Positions 1 to 9,074 of a stretch of 64,000 nt of DNA are shown here, piece by piece. The DNA is from Ruegeria denitrificans. GTDB taxonomy: Bacteria; Pseudomonadota; Alphaproteobacteria; Rhodobacterales; Rhodobacteraceae. A program made the position numbers and the translations under genes. Each line of letters opens with the position of its first letter. The first letter of the stretch is position 1. The notes below the pieces were generated by a model that was not told where the DNA came from, ran no database searches, and worked only from the letters and a program-made list of their open reading frames with translations. The DNA is taken from NCBI RefSeq assembly GCF_001458295.1, contig NZ_CYUD01000001.1, positions 62,001 through 126,000 on the forward strand, in the 5' to 3' direction.

Positions 1-303
1 GTTGAGTTGTCCCGGGCTTGGCGGTCACCCAAAAACGTGGCTGTCGCGATCAACAAGAAGGCTGGCCCGCAGCAATCATCAGCGGCCGCGATAAGACCAG
101 TTCCTGTAACCCCAACAGCGCTTGTCAATATACGGTATGGCTCGCATTGACATATGCCATATCTGGTGTATTCTGGAGGCTCACCACAACCACCGCGCAA
201 GCAACTCGGAAACTGGGTTGCTTGCTGAGAACAAAACGGCGGGTGTTGTGGTTCTCAATTGCCGCACTCACCGGATCAATGGATACGGAAAGGTACTGTG
301 GCA
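1..303. other. Leader region upstream of the first methylase
   Basis: No convincing gene is seen here. Open frames cross it, but they lack family motifs and run through the start of the methylase. The segment holds a promoter-like pair listed separately. It probably corresponds to the leader that also precedes the second methylase copy near 44.3 kb. The left boundary of the element is outside the window. Confidence 0.4.
147..174 (+). promoter_or_regulatory. Sigma70-like promoter candidate for the methylase triplet
   Basis: TTGACA at 147-152 and TATTCT at 169-174 are separated by 16 bases. The -35 is a perfect consensus and the -10 matches four of six positions. It lies about 130 bases upstream of the methylase start. 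A similar pair precedes the second copy of this gene set. This is motif reading only. Confidence 0.35.
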
Positions 304-1821
304 ATGGGTATCACAATCAAATACAAGCCTGCAAAAATGGGGCCCGGCGAGTTCCCGGAATGTACAGTGACGGAAACCTCGAGTGCAACCGACGTCAGGG
401 GCAAGGAGCCGACGGCAGTTGCCTCGAAAACACTGCGCAACGACTTGCTGCCAGAATTCACGGTCGAGACAAGACCGCTTTCAACGCTTATTGCTGCGCG
501 CCATCCAGTCAGGAAGTCCAGCAAAAGCCAGATTGCAAGGGTTGCGCAATCAATCCTTTCACAGGGATTTCGCGACCCCCCGCTGATCGAAAAGGACGGG
601 GAAATTATCGACGGGCATATCCGTGTTGAGGCTGCGAAGTCCCTCGGGTTCGATGAGATACCATGCGTCGTTTCAGATTGCCCGTCCGAAGAGGACAAAC
701 GTCTCCTACGTATCGCGTTGAATCGGATTCAGGAGCGCGGTGAGTGGGATGAGTCGGCGTTAAAGCTTGAGCTGGCGTTTCTGCTGGAGTTCGAACCGGA
801 CCTGACGGTGACCGGCTTCGAGGCCCCCGAGATCGATCGGCTCGTTGTGCTGGACAATGTCGGGTCCGAGGAAGAAGATCCACTTGACAAGCTGTCGGGC
901 CTTCCCGATCCCGACGCACACGCAGTCACGCGCCCCGGAGATCTATACCATCTGGGTGCTCATCGCATACTCTGCGGCAACGCCCGCGATATGGATGATG
1001 TCCGCCGGGTTCTTGCGGATCGCGAACTCTGCGTCGTGTTCACAGACCCCCCGTACAATCTTTCGATCAGGAGGGACATCAGAGTCGGTGCCGGCAAGTT
1101 CGCTGAATTCGCTGAAGGGTCGGGGGAGATGACCGAAGTCGATTACGAGGACTTCCTGACCATTACCACTCGCAACATGGTCCAGATGCTGAAGCCAGGT
1201 GGTATCCTCTTTCTCTGCATCGACTGGCGGCATGCCGAGGTCCTATTGCGCGTTGTGCGAACGCTTGGTCTGGATTTGATCAACACCTGTGTCTGGGCCA
1301 AGGACAAGCCTGGCATGGGGTCGCTCTATCGCAGCCAGCATGAACTGGTTCTGGTTGCGAAACGACCCGGTGCACCGCATCTCAATAACGTGAATCTCGG
1401 CATCCACGGCCGCAACCGGACAAATCTCTGGCGGTATGCCGGCGCTACCGGCGGCCGGAAATCAGAGGAAGATGACTTCTCACTTCACCCGACGGTGAAG
1501 CCCGTCCGTCTGGTGCGGGATGCGGTCCTCGACGTAACAGCCATGGGTGAGGTCGTTTTGGATCCTTTTCTGGGCTCCGGCACGTCGGTACTTGCGGCGG
1601 AGCTGTCGAAAAGGATCTGTGCAGGCATCGAGATTTCTCCAGCATATGTCGATGTCGCGATCGGCCGCTGGGAAAAGCTGACCGGGCTTGAAGCTGTCCA
1701 TGAAGAGACCGGGTTGACCTTCGCCGAACTGAGGCAGAGCCGACAGGCGGGTGGCAACGGCAGCAGGTCAGGCGGGACCGGCGCAAGGACTTCGGGTTCC
1801 ACTTTCGAGGGGGATTTCTGA
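304..1821 (+). CDS. ParB-like/Srx domain fused to beta-class DNA methyltransferase
   Basis: Probable DNA modification enzyme of 505 residues. The N-terminal half (about 55-200) is a ParB-like fold with the signature IIDGHIRVEA at 101-110. The C-terminal half is an N6-adenine or N4-cytosine methyltransferase: DPPY at 248-251, HPTVKP at 395-400 and the AdoMet-binding DPFLGSGT at 420-427. DPPY preceding the AdoMet loop is the beta-class order. ATG 304 was preferred over an upstream TTG at 259 because GGAAAGG lies about 10 bases before it. The stop overlaps the next ATG (TGATG), so it is coupled to the DUF5681 and terminase genes. A diverged second copy lies at 44462-45886 with the same architecture. 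Methyltransferase activity is well supported; the target sequence is unknown. Confidence 0.88.
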   Translation: MGITIKYKPAKMGPGEFPECTVTETSSATDVRGKEPTAVASKTLRNDLLPEFTVETRPLSTLIAARHPVRKSSKSQIARVAQSILSQGFRDPPLIEKDGEIIDGHIRVEAAKSLGFDEIPCVVSDCPSEEDKRLLRIALNRIQERGEWDESALKLELAFLLEFEPDLTVTGFEAPEIDRLVVLDNVGSEEEDPLDKLSGLPDPDAHAVTRPGDLYHLGAHRILCGNARDMDDVRRVLADRELCVVFTDPPYNLSIRRDIRVGAGKFAEFAEGSGEMTEVDYEDFLTITTRNMVQMLKPGGILFLCIDWRHAEVLLRVVRTLGLDLINTCVWAKDKPGMGSLYRSQHELVLVAKRPGAPHLNNVNLGIHGRNRTNLWRYAGATGGRKSEEDDFSLHPTVKPVRLVRDAVLDVTAMGEVVLDPFLGSGTSVLAAELSKRICAGIEISPAYVDVAIGRWEKLTGLEAVHEETGLTFAELRQSRQAGGNGSRSGGTGARTSGSTFEGDF

Positions 1822-2249
1822 TGTCGGACGACAAGGACAAGGTTGGCGCCAAGGATGTGGGGTACTGCAAGCCGCCGAAGGAGCATCAGTTCAAGTCGGG
1901 CCAGTCAGGAAACCCGAAAGGCCGGCCAAAGGGTTCGAAAAACCTTCTGAAGCAGATCTCGAAACACGCGGCGAAGAAGGTGATGGTGATCGAGGGTGGT
2001 GTCGAAAAGAAGATGGCGAAAATGGACGTGGTCATTTCGGCAATGTTCAACAAGGCGTCCAGGGGCGATGTCAGCGCAGCGCGGCTGATTACACATCTGA
2101 TCCAGGCAGCCTCGGTGCTTCCCGGGGAAAACCATCAGTCCGAAAATCCATTCACAGACGACGACTACGCATCATTGATGGACGAACTTGATTGGTTGGA
2201 AAAGGTGCAGAACGCAAAAAAACCGGAACAGTTAGATGGTCCCGAATGA
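1821..2249 (+). CDS. DUF5681 domain protein, candidate small-terminase-like DNA-binding subunit
   Basis: A 142-residue basic protein with the DUF5681 hallmark near residues 28-45, including SGQSGNPKGRPKGSKN, an AT-hook-like Gly/Pro/Arg segment. The start overlaps the methylase stop and the end overlaps the terminase start by 14 bases, so the three genes form one translationally coupled unit. Position directly before a large terminase suggests a DNA-recognition or small-terminase role, but that is inference; the domain has no established biochemical function that I know of. A paralogue sits in the same position at 45886-46308. Confidence 0.82.
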   Translation: MSDDKDKVGAKDVGYCKPPKEHQFKSGQSGNPKGRPKGSKNLLKQISKHAAKKVMVIEGGVEKKMAKMDVVISAMFNKASRGDVSAARLITHLIQAASVLPGENHQSENPFTDDDYASLMDELDWLEKVQNAKKPEQLDGPE

Positions 2250-3648
2250 TGTTCATCGAATTCTCATCAGCGCCCGCTTGAGGGCGTTTTTAGGCCGCGC
2301 TTTTCGGTTTCTTAATCCCGGGAAATCATTGTCGTCAGCGCACTATGTGCGGGCTATGTGCTTCCAGCTTGAGCGTGTGGCGCGAGGCGAAGTTCGCCGG
2401 CTCATCATCGAACTACCTCCACGCCATCTGAAGTCGATAACGGCCAGCGTCTCATTTCCCGCGTGGATCCTTGGGCGCGACCCGACAAAAAGGGTTGTTT
2501 GTGTCAGCTACAGTAACGATTTGGCCTACTCATTCAGCAACAAATGCCGCCAACTCATGCAGGAAACGTTCTATCGTTCCATTTTCCCCGCGATGCAATT
2601 TGATCCCCAAAAGAATGCTGTGTCTGAGTATCATACAACTAAACACGGGTTCCGTCTGGCGACCTCTATGGGAGGTACTCTCACCGGAAAAGGGGGCGAC
2701 ATTGTCATACTGGATGACGTGATGAAGGCTCAGGACACCCACTCTCAAGCCGCCCGGGACACTGTGTTCCAAACCTATCAGGATACCATTGCCACGCGGC
2801 TGGACGATCCAAAGACGGGATCGATTATTCTTGTCGGACAGCGACTGCACGAAGATGATTTGATCGGTCGGCTGAAGCAGACTGGGAACTGGGAAGTTCT
2901 GAGCTTGCCAGCAATCGCGCTGCAGGATGAATTTATCGACCTCGAATTAGGCATTAATTTCAAGCGGTGTAAGGGTGATCCGTTGGATCCTGATCGGCTT
3001 GGTCTCGATGAACTTTCGCTTATTCGCGCCGAGATCGGGATGCTGGCGTTCGAAGCCGAGTATCAGCAGCAGCCGGTTCTGCCGGGTGGGAATCTTATCA
3101 GGCTGGAGTGGTTTAAAACCTATGAGAAGCCTTTGCCGCGTGGTCAGTATGAGGCGATCATCCAGAGCTGGGACACCGCGGCGTTGCCGGGGGAATCTAA
3201 CGACCATTCGGTGTGCACGACATGGGGTCTCATCGGGCAGAATGTTGATCTCTTGCATGTGCACAGAGAACAGCACAACTACCCTGAGCTTCTGGCAACT
3301 GCTTTAAAGCTGCGATTAGACTGGAAGCCGGATCTGATCATCGTTGAGAAGGCCACGACCGGTTTTGCCCTGAAGCCCGATCTTGTGAAAGCCGGTGCCA
3401 GAGAAACCTTCTGGATGACGCCCGAAAGAGGCAAGGTCGAGCGCATGGTGGCGCAGTCTGCCAAGATCGAACAGGGACAGGTGCGGCTGCCGCAGATCGC
3501 ATATTGGCTTGAAGCTTTCAAGGCAGAGGTGAAGGCCTTTCCGAACGGTAAATACGACGATCAGGTCGACAGCTTGTCACAACTGCTGCGCGCGCTGGAT
3601 ATGCGGCATCACACAGTTCGACATTGCAGCCGCTTCAAGGGAAAATGA
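2236..3648 (+). CDS. Phage-type terminase large subunit (ATPase-nuclease)
   Basis: A 470-residue terminase. The N-terminal ATPase has a degenerate Walker A, PPRHLKS at 61-67, and a Walker B, DIVILDDV near 155-162. The C-terminal RNase-H-like nuclease shows SWDTA, an IVEKAT strand and the terminal acidic motif KYDDQVDSLSQLL. Length fits a complete two-domain TerL. It starts inside the DUF5681 gene (ATG 2236). In phages TerL powers DNA packaging, but no portal, capsid or tail genes accompany it here, so its role may be different. It is clearly diverged from the second terminase at 46286-47725, which implies two separately acquired modules rather than a recent duplication. Confidence 0.85.
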   Translation: MVPNDVHRILISARLRAFLGRAFRFLNPGKSLSSAHYVRAMCFQLERVARGEVRRLIIELPPRHLKSITASVSFPAWILGRDPTKRVVCVSYSNDLAYSFSNKCRQLMQETFYRSIFPAMQFDPQKNAVSEYHTTKHGFRLATSMGGTLTGKGGDIVILDDVMKAQDTHSQAARDTVFQTYQDTIATRLDDPKTGSIILVGQRLHEDDLIGRLKQTGNWEVLSLPAIALQDEFIDLELGINFKRCKGDPLDPDRLGLDELSLIRAEIGMLAFEAEYQQQPVLPGGNLIRLEWFKTYEKPLPRGQYEAIIQSWDTAALPGESNDHSVCTTWGLIGQNVDLLHVHREQHNYPELLATALKLRLDWKPDLIIVEKATTGFALKPDLVKAGARETFWMTPERGKVERMVAQSAKIEQGQVRLPQIAYWLEAFKAEVKAFPNGKYDDQVDSLSQLLRALDMRHHTVRHCSRFKGK

Positions 3649-3945
3649 AACAGGAGAAACAAATACCCCATCTGTTCAGTTTATCTGCGTGTCCCTGGAT
3701 CTTTCCAGAGATTGGACCGCTAACAAATTCTCTTTCAAGGTTGGCCGCCGACAAGTCCGTAATCTCGCTAACTCTTGTTGGGTCACGTGCCTCAAGTTCA
3801 TTGAGCAATGGGGTCTCCTACCAATATCCGGTAGCTTACGCGCCACGGCGTTTGCGACGTAACCATAGACCTCTGAACTGGTCTTACTGGAATCTGGTCA
3901 AGCATCATGACAACCGCGTACGGTCCGAAGCCTGCCTAAACCAAC
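3649..3945. other. Intergenic segment after the terminase
   Basis: Nothing recognisable was found on either strand. An open frame spans 3624-4130, but it has no family motifs and runs antisense into the LysR gene. This is where a right boundary of the first methylase-terminase module would be expected. Confidence 0.4.
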
Positions 3946-4923
3946 TCAAAATGTTTGAGAGAGCGGTTTGCTTTGCGCCGCTGATCCCTTTGTTCCATCA
4001 ATCAAGGGGGCCTTTTTGCGCAGCGCTTCATAGAAATGTCTCATTGCGGCGCGTACCCGAACTGTGTGGCGAAGATCGGGATGGGTTAACACCCAAAGTT
4101 CCCGTGCAAGTGATTCAATCGGTTCTGTGACCCGTATCAGCTTTGGATGGATGTCCCCGAAAAAACAGGGGAGCAATACAACGCCCATCCCCTCTAAGGC
4201 CGCATTGGTGGCGCCCCGGGTCAGGCTGCTTGTGAGCGCAATGCGACTGTCGGCCAAAGCTCTGTTCTTCCAAATCAGAGGCACGAGCCAATCGACTTCG
4301 TTGTCTTTCATAACCCAGTCATGTTCAGCCAGTGACTTTTCCGGACGTTGTTCCAGATACGACTGGGCGGCGTAGACGCAGAACCGAAAATCACAGATTT
4401 TTCGCCCTAACAAAGCTTCTGGAGGTGCAGATGTCACACGGACTGCGATATCTGCCTCGCGCCGATTAAGATCCAGCGGGTCGCTGGTTGTGACAATCTG
4501 GAATAGAATATCGGGGTTGTTATTGCGAAAATCGTGCATCGGCCCCACGAGCAGATCCGTGGATACGTATTCGGGTGCTGTAATTCTAATCTTCCCCTGT
4601 AGCCGCTTGTCACGACCCAGAATATGACGGCCAAGCGTAAGCACTTCCGCTTCAACCCGCTCAGCGCACAGCATTGCTGCCTTTCCCGCACTGGTCATTC
4701 GGTACCCTGTTGGCAGGCGGTCGAAAAAACGAACATTTGTCTTCTCTTCGATCGCTGAGATTCGGCGAAAGATCGTGCTGTGGTTGACCTTCAAAATTCG
4801 CGCCGCGCCCGAAAGGCTGCCTGTTCGGCCAATTGCCAGGATCACAGACAGATCATTCCACTCCAACTCCATTTCAGGGACGTGAAGCAGATGGTCGGTG
4901 GGATCGGTGTCAGTGGTGCTCAT
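3946..4923 (-). CDS. LysR-family transcriptional regulator
   Basis: A 325-residue LysR-type regulator. The winged helix-turn-helix covers about residues 20-80, with SLSGAARILKVNHSTIFRR as the recognition region, followed by a linker helix and a periplasmic-binding-protein-like effector domain to about residue 305. The N-terminal extension of roughly 15 residues is slightly longer than usual. It is transcribed away from the DsrE-like and rhodanese genes across a 242-base gap, the classic arrangement for a regulator and its target operon. Regulation of those sulfur-handling genes is inferred from position only; the effector is not known. Confidence 0.85.
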   Translation of the reverse strand: MSTTDTDPTDHLLHVPEMELEWNDLSVILAIGRTGSLSGAARILKVNHSTIFRRISAIEEKTNVRFFDRLPTGYRMTSAGKAAMLCAERVEAEVLTLGRHILGRDKRLQGKIRITAPEYVSTDLLVGPMHDFRNNNPDILFQIVTTSDPLDLNRREADIAVRVTSAPPEALLGRKICDFRFCVYAAQSYLEQRPEKSLAEHDWVMKDNEVDWLVPLIWKNRALADSRIALTSSLTRGATNAALEGMGVVLLPCFFGDIHPKLIRVTEPIESLARELWVLTHPDLRHTVRVRAAMRHFYEALRKKAPLIDGTKGSAAQSKPLSQTF

Positions 4924-5165
4924 TTGATCCTGTGCGTTTTTGCAAGCTGATCTTTCCAGATTAGCGAATTTTCATGCGCAATCAAACACCGCACCATTGG
5001 AAGCATCTGACGATCAAGCGTCCATCCAGATGAGATCGAACCAATGGTTGCCGGAATAGAAATTCAGGAAGTTTCAGCCAAAACACCGGCTCCTTCCGCG
5101 ATCGAGACCCCTTCCGGCCAGCGCAACGCCTGAACCAAACCCCGTCAATATCGAAGGAATGAGTA

Positions 5166-5537
5166 ATGACTGATCATCCCAAAAAACTAGCCATCGTGGT
5201 TTCACGCGGACTTGATGACGAACGCGCTACCGTTGCTTTCACCATCGCGAAGACCGGTCTCGCCTCAGGTCAGCAAGTGACGATGTTCATGGTGAGCTCC
5301 GGCGTCGACATTGTCAGGAAAGGTGCTGCCGACAATGTGCAGATGAACCCTTTTGACCCGCCGCTCAAAGAGTTGATCGACCATTTTCAGGACAGCGGCG
5401 GTCGCATCCTTGTCTGTCCACCTTGCGCCAAAGTGCGTGGCTATGCGGATGATGACTTCATCAACAACGCACAAGTTGTGGGCTCGCCCGCACTGCACGC
5501 GTTGATCCTTGATGGCGCAGCTACCCTCTGCTTCTGA
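5166..5537 (+). CDS. DsrE/DsrF-like family protein
   Basis: A small 123-residue soluble protein of the DsrE-like fold. The N-terminus has a hydrophobic beta strand followed by a flexible loop, and a CPPC motif near residue 79 sits where family members carry a reactive cysteine. DsrE-like proteins typically transfer or bind sulfane sulfur. The rhodanese-like gene follows 41 bases downstream, so the pair probably forms a sulfur-relay operon. AAGGAATGAGT precedes the ATG. Specific donor and acceptor are unknown. Confidence 0.75.
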   Translation: MTDHPKKLAIVVSRGLDDERATVAFTIAKTGLASGQQVTMFMVSSGVDIVRKGAADNVQMNPFDPPLKELIDHFQDSGGRILVCPPCAKVRGYADDDFINNAQVVGSPALHALILDGAATLCF

Positions 5538-5578
5538 AAACCAAGTTCGACCGAATGCTTAAACCAAGGAGAAATGTC

Positions 5579-5944
5579 ATGACTTCCTGCAGCAACAACG
5601 GTTCCGTTACGAGATCAAGTGCCACTCCCATTTCGGCAAAAAAGGCGCATAGTTACTTCGGTCGTGCCGGCGTCGAATTTGTCGATCCTCGGCCGGCGGA
5701 GATCATCGCGGAAACGACCGGCAAGATACCAGGTGCTCGGTCGATATCCATCAGCGATGCCGAGGCTGGAAACCTGCCTCCGGCATTTGGAGATCGGACA
5801 ATCCACGTCGTGGCCACCTGCCAGGCAGGTCCGATGGCGTCGAAACTCGCCGAAGTATTCACCCGACAGGGATTTCCAAATGTCAGCTGGATCGAGGGTG
5901 GCACACAGGCGTGGATCGATGAGGGCTACGAAGTCATCCGCTGA
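5579..5944 (+). CDS. Rhodanese-like sulfurtransferase
   Basis: A single rhodanese domain of 121 residues. The active-site loop is VVATCQAGPMASK with a candidate catalytic Cys, followed by the usual VSWIEGGTQAW segment near the end. ATG 5579 is chosen because AAGGAG lies 7 bases upstream; an in-frame start at 5555 lacks such a site. The domain would move sulfane sulfur between thiols and probably works with the DsrE-like protein encoded just upstream. The loop CQAGPM departs from the common CxxGxR pattern by lacking the final Arg, so substrate choice may differ. Confidence 0.78.
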   Translation: MTSCSNNGSVTRSSATPISAKKAHSYFGRAGVEFVDPRPAEIIAETTGKIPGARSISISDAEAGNLPPAFGDRTIHVVATCQAGPMASKLAEVFTRQGFPNVSWIEGGTQAWIDEGYEVIR

Positions 5945-6129
5945 CCTGCGAGCTCCTTAGAAACATACCAAAGAATACCTCCAGCCAGCGTCGAAGAAAT
6001 ATGATCGGTGCTGGCACCCATAGGGGAACGAATGCGCGAAACGTTATGGCTGACCCCGTAACCCATGATCAATGCCGCCTGGCAATCAAAGCTGGTCGTT
6101 TGACGCTTTGACATACGGAAGGAAACGTT

Positions 6130-6369
6130 ATGGTCTTTCGGTCTATATATCATTCTTCAACCGGTTTTTTTGATGGGATGGAAAAGATAATTGACGACCT
6201 GGTTTCGCGTATGCTTGCGTCTGTCAGACACCGCCGATCGGCTAGAAAGGACCAGCAAAATCTTGAGCGTTTATCAGCCCGAATTCTCAAAGATATCGGC
6301 CTGTACCGGTCCGAAGTTCACGAAGCAGTCTGGTACACCGGGCCTACACGCTATGTTTGCCGTCGTTAA
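6130..6369 (+). CDS. DUF1127 small protein
   Basis: A 79-residue protein whose C-terminal half carries the DUF1127 pattern LSARILKDIGLYRSEVHEA, an Arg-rich amphipathic helix. AAGGAAACGTT directly before the ATG supports the start. Short DUF1127 proteins are abundant in alphaproteobacteria, and some bind RNA and affect phosphate metabolism or RNA turnover; whether this one does is unknown. No operon partner is evident. Confidence 0.72.
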   Translation: MVFRSIYHSSTGFFDGMEKIIDDLVSRMLASVRHRRSARKDQQNLERLSARILKDIGLYRSEVHEAVWYTGPTRYVCRR

Positions 6370-6682
6370 TATGATTGAGACGACCAATTTTCGAAACACG
6401 GCCCACTATTTGCGTAGAAGCATCTGGGAATGACTATTTCAAAGCACACCGCATAACCACCAAGTTTTGCCCACTACCCCATAGCAGTCCAGTACCTTCG
6501 CGAAGGGTCTGAGCCGGTCGTCTGACGAAAGTGACCAGGTGATTGCACTGTCAGCTCATTCCCCGTTCGATGCAGGCTAATTGTACGGCGGTGGTGTCCG
6601 ACTCCGGTCATTGGCGCATCAGGCTGAGAAGGCTCCAGGAGAGACCGTGGCAGACTTGCGATCAGAGCAGGATACGAAGCCG
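6370..6682. other. Intergenic segment, no recognisable gene
   Basis: Short open frames exist on both strands but none resembles a known family. The segment leads into the hydrolase and terminase remnants and is probably eroded sequence. Confidence 0.4.
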
Positions 6683-6829
6683 TCATTGCTTAGTGCTCAG
6701 TGAGTGCAAGTACCTTTCCAAAATTGCATTGAACTCTTCGGGATGTTCCCAAAACATGAAGTGACGCCCAAATTTTTCGAGCTGAGCATTGGGTAAGTTC
6801 GCATTAAGATAGGGTTTTCCACGGCTAGC
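6683..6829 (-). pseudogene. C-terminal fragment of an alpha/beta hydrolase
   Basis: The last roughly 48 codons read like the end of an alpha/beta hydrolase: LPNAQLEKFGRHFMFWEHP followed by EEFNAILERYL and a stop at 6683. The His of GRHFMFWEHP would be the catalytic-triad histidine. Upstream on the same strand the frame runs into sequence antisense to a terminase, so the gene was cut at about 6830. It cannot be functional. The call rests on a short stretch. Confidence 0.55.
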
Positions 6830-7735
6830 TGGATCGATACTCCACTGTCGACGCGACTGAACCATCCGGCAAAAAGTGCGATGGTTCTTGTTATGCAGCG
6901 ACTGGCAATGAATGATCCCGCCGCGCACCTTCAAACGCATGAGGATTGGCGATGTTTGAGGCTCCCGCCTATCGTTGAAAACGATCAGGTCGTCCCGTTA
7001 AGCAACACCAATATATATCATTTCAAGAAGGGTGAACTACTTGATGCGATGCGCTTGCCAAAGGAGATTCTGGACGTTCAGAGGGCTAAGCTGGGTGAGG
7101 CAAACTTCCTCGCCCAGTATCAAAAGCGGCCAATCCCTGCAGGTGGTGGCGATATCGATATCAGCCTCTTCCGGCGCTACAAGGTACTACCAAAACCATA
7201 CGATGTTCGATTTCTGTGTGTCGACGCGGCTTCGGGCTCACAGGCTGGGTCTTACAGCGTTATTCAAGCGTGGCAAATGACCAACGGAAACATTTATCTG
7301 GTAGACAATCAACGTGGATACTGGACCTTTCCACAGCTGCAAAAGCGGGTGGTCGCTATCCAGCAATATTGGAAGGCTGACTTTGTCGCGATAGAGCGTG
7401 CCAGTTCTGGTCTGGCTCTGATAGAAGTACTTCGGGACTACTATTCTGACAATGCGCGGCGGAATCTGATCCAGGGAATTACAGTTAGCAAAGGTCTGTC
7501 AAAACAAGACAGGGCCGGCAAAGCGATGGTCGCCGTCGAACAAGGGCTGGTCCACATACCCTATGAGGCAGATTGGCTAGATGATTTTCTGGCCGAGCTT
7601 AGTGCGTTTCCTGCAGGCTTGAATGATGATCAGGTTGACGCCTTTTCGCACGCCGCCCACTTTTTCCGCTTGCTGCTCGTTAGCCATTATAATCCTGAAT
7701 ACAAGGGGCGAGGACGTGTCATTGCTCAGTGGTGA
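6830..7735 (+). pseudogene. 5'-truncated terminase large subunit
   Basis: This is the C-terminal two thirds of a terminase closely resembling the intact one at 46286-47725. Matching segments include MRLPKEILDVQRAKLGEANF, YWTFPQLQKRVV, FVAIERASSG and NDDQVDAFSHA. Nucleotide similarity starts abruptly near 6830 inside the codons for the segment STRLN. The Walker A and Walker B parts are missing, so ATPase function is lost while the nuclease half is largely intact. The left edge is fused to the tail of an oppositely oriented alpha/beta hydrolase. It is evidence for a third, now broken, copy of the module. Confidence 0.85.
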
Positions 7736-7830
7736 CCAGTTCTTATCGAATTACAATGAGTTCTGAGTAACTGCCGGGCTTCTGTGGCTAACTTTGCCAC
7801 AGCACCTGGCATCGGTACGCCGACATAATC

Positions 7831-8073
7831 TTGTTGCCTGCAACGACAAAGATGGGAGAACGTTCGCTGAGGCGACTATTGATCATCGGCGCCAACAGAG
7901 TAGTCATGTGGCGCGCTCGAAATAGAACGCGAACAGATCCCTGGCTTGATCGCCTGTTCGAACGCAAGCCGCCACTGCTGTTTCGCTTAGCCTTGGCCAA
8001 CAAAATGGCGAGGATCGTTTGGGTCTTGATGAGCACAGGAGAAGTCTACCGGGCTCCGGCTGCCAACGCGTAA
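7831..8073 (+). mobile_element. IS110-family transposase, C-terminal remnant
   Basis: The frame ends with the typical C-terminus of IS110/IS1111-type transposases: KMGERSLRRLLIIGANRVV, then RKPPLLFRLALANKMARIVW and GEVYRAPAA. Only about the last 75 residues remain; the N-terminal DEDD catalytic half is missing. The following bases to about 8330 resemble the non-coding tail usually seen after such genes. Inactive. Confidence 0.7.
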
Positions 8074-8376
8074 TGCGTCTGCGGCTGTGAGACGACGGAA
8101 ACGGAAGAGGACAATGGACGGTATGGCTTCAGGATCGTGAGACCGGATCGGGAAAACCAGCTTACGACACAGTGCTTCGAGAACGTGCTTTTGAATTGGA
8201 CCGGATCCGCTAATACCATACGGTCCAGCGGCATGTGCAAAGGCCGCGCAACAAGCCGAACACATGTCAGTACCCGAACCGATGCAGATACGGTCAAAAT
8301 TACCTCTTGCGTTTTGGGCGTCCACACCTTCAGAACCCTTCGCGATCGTCGCGGAATGCCATCGCGAGGTGCTGTC
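8074..8376. other. IS110 3' tail and decayed sequence
   Basis: No gene was recognised. The segment lies between the IS110 C-terminal remnant and an IS6 C-terminal remnant and most likely consists of the non-coding end of the former. Confidence 0.35.
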
Positions 8377-8575
8377 AGACGAAGAAAACACGCAATGAAA
8401 CGTTTCCGCCGCATGCGAAGTTTGCAGAAATTCGCTGCTGTCCACTTCTATGTCTACAACCATTTCAACCAAGAAAGATCGTTGGCCCGCCAAGACACCT
8501 TCAATCTGCCACGCAGCGCCGCTCTTGCCGAGTGGCGCAATCTTTGTGCCGAGTAAAGGACAGCTCTACCGGCTT
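8377..8575 (+). mobile_element. IS6-family transposase, C-terminal remnant
   Basis: The frame carries the end of an IS6-family transposase: MKRFRRMRSLQKFAAVH, then YNHFNQERSLA, then RSAALAEWRNLC and a stop at 8556. It matches the decayed IS6 copy at 22212-23018 at both protein and nucleotide level. The DNA-binding and catalytic regions are absent, and no good right terminal repeat was found, so it is a fragment. Confidence 0.7.
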
Positions 8576-8726
8576 TGCTGAGACTGGTTCGAATTCGCCT
8601 TACTGCACCTTCGACATGGGATGGTATGATCACAAAAATTATGATCACATAGATTTCGTCGTTTGAGCCGTTGATCCGGGCAGCTATAGTATTCGCGATC
8701 AACGAAACCAATGAACGGTCCCAATC

Positions 8727-9074
8727 GTGACATTCGTCCACCACGCAGCCGAATTCTTGGCAGACATCATCGATCTTCTTGTTGTAGCGCTTCTCGGAGT
8801 CTGGGTCCTTACATTAGTCGTTCTAGCCGTGAAATCGTATTTCAAAGGCAAGAACCTAGAGCAGATAACCTACGATATCCGTATTAGCCTCGGACGGCCA
8901 ATACTGCTTTCGCTTGAATTGCTTATTGTTTCCGATGTGCTCCACAGCATCGCCAGCAGGACGCTGGAAGATCTGGGTATCGTAGCCACCGTCGTCGTTA
9001 TCCGGGTTTTCATGGCGTACTTCCTCGACAAGGAACTCGAGCGATTGAACAAACAAGGCCACGCACCGCAATAG
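8727..9074 (+). CDS. DUF1622 family membrane protein
   Basis: A 115-residue protein with a first hydrophobic helix at about 12-35, a basic amphipathic stretch, a second hydrophobic segment around GRPILLSLELLIVSDVL and a third around VATVVVIRVFMAYFL. This pattern fits DUF1622 inner-membrane proteins, whose function is unknown. The start is a GTG at 8727 and is uncertain. It lies between insertion-sequence debris and nqrA; a functional tie to Nqr is not indicated. Confidence 0.65.
   Translation: MTFVHHAAEFLADIIDLLVVALLGVWVLTLVVLAVKSYFKGKNLEQITYDIRISLGRPILLSLELLIVSDVLHSIASRTLEDLGIVATVVVIRVFMAYFLDKELERLNKQGHAPQ

Noticed and set aside
18..629. 203-residue open frame at the left edge
   Set aside because: It overlaps the methylase in another frame and shows no family motif or sensible composition.
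3624..4130. 168-residue open frame after the terminase
   Set aside because: It overlaps the end of the terminase and runs antisense into the LysR gene; no recognisable features.
8578..8596. GGTTCGAAT-like string suggesting a tRNA T-loop
   Set aside because: The flanking bases do not pair as a T-stem and no anticodon or acceptor arm could be built.
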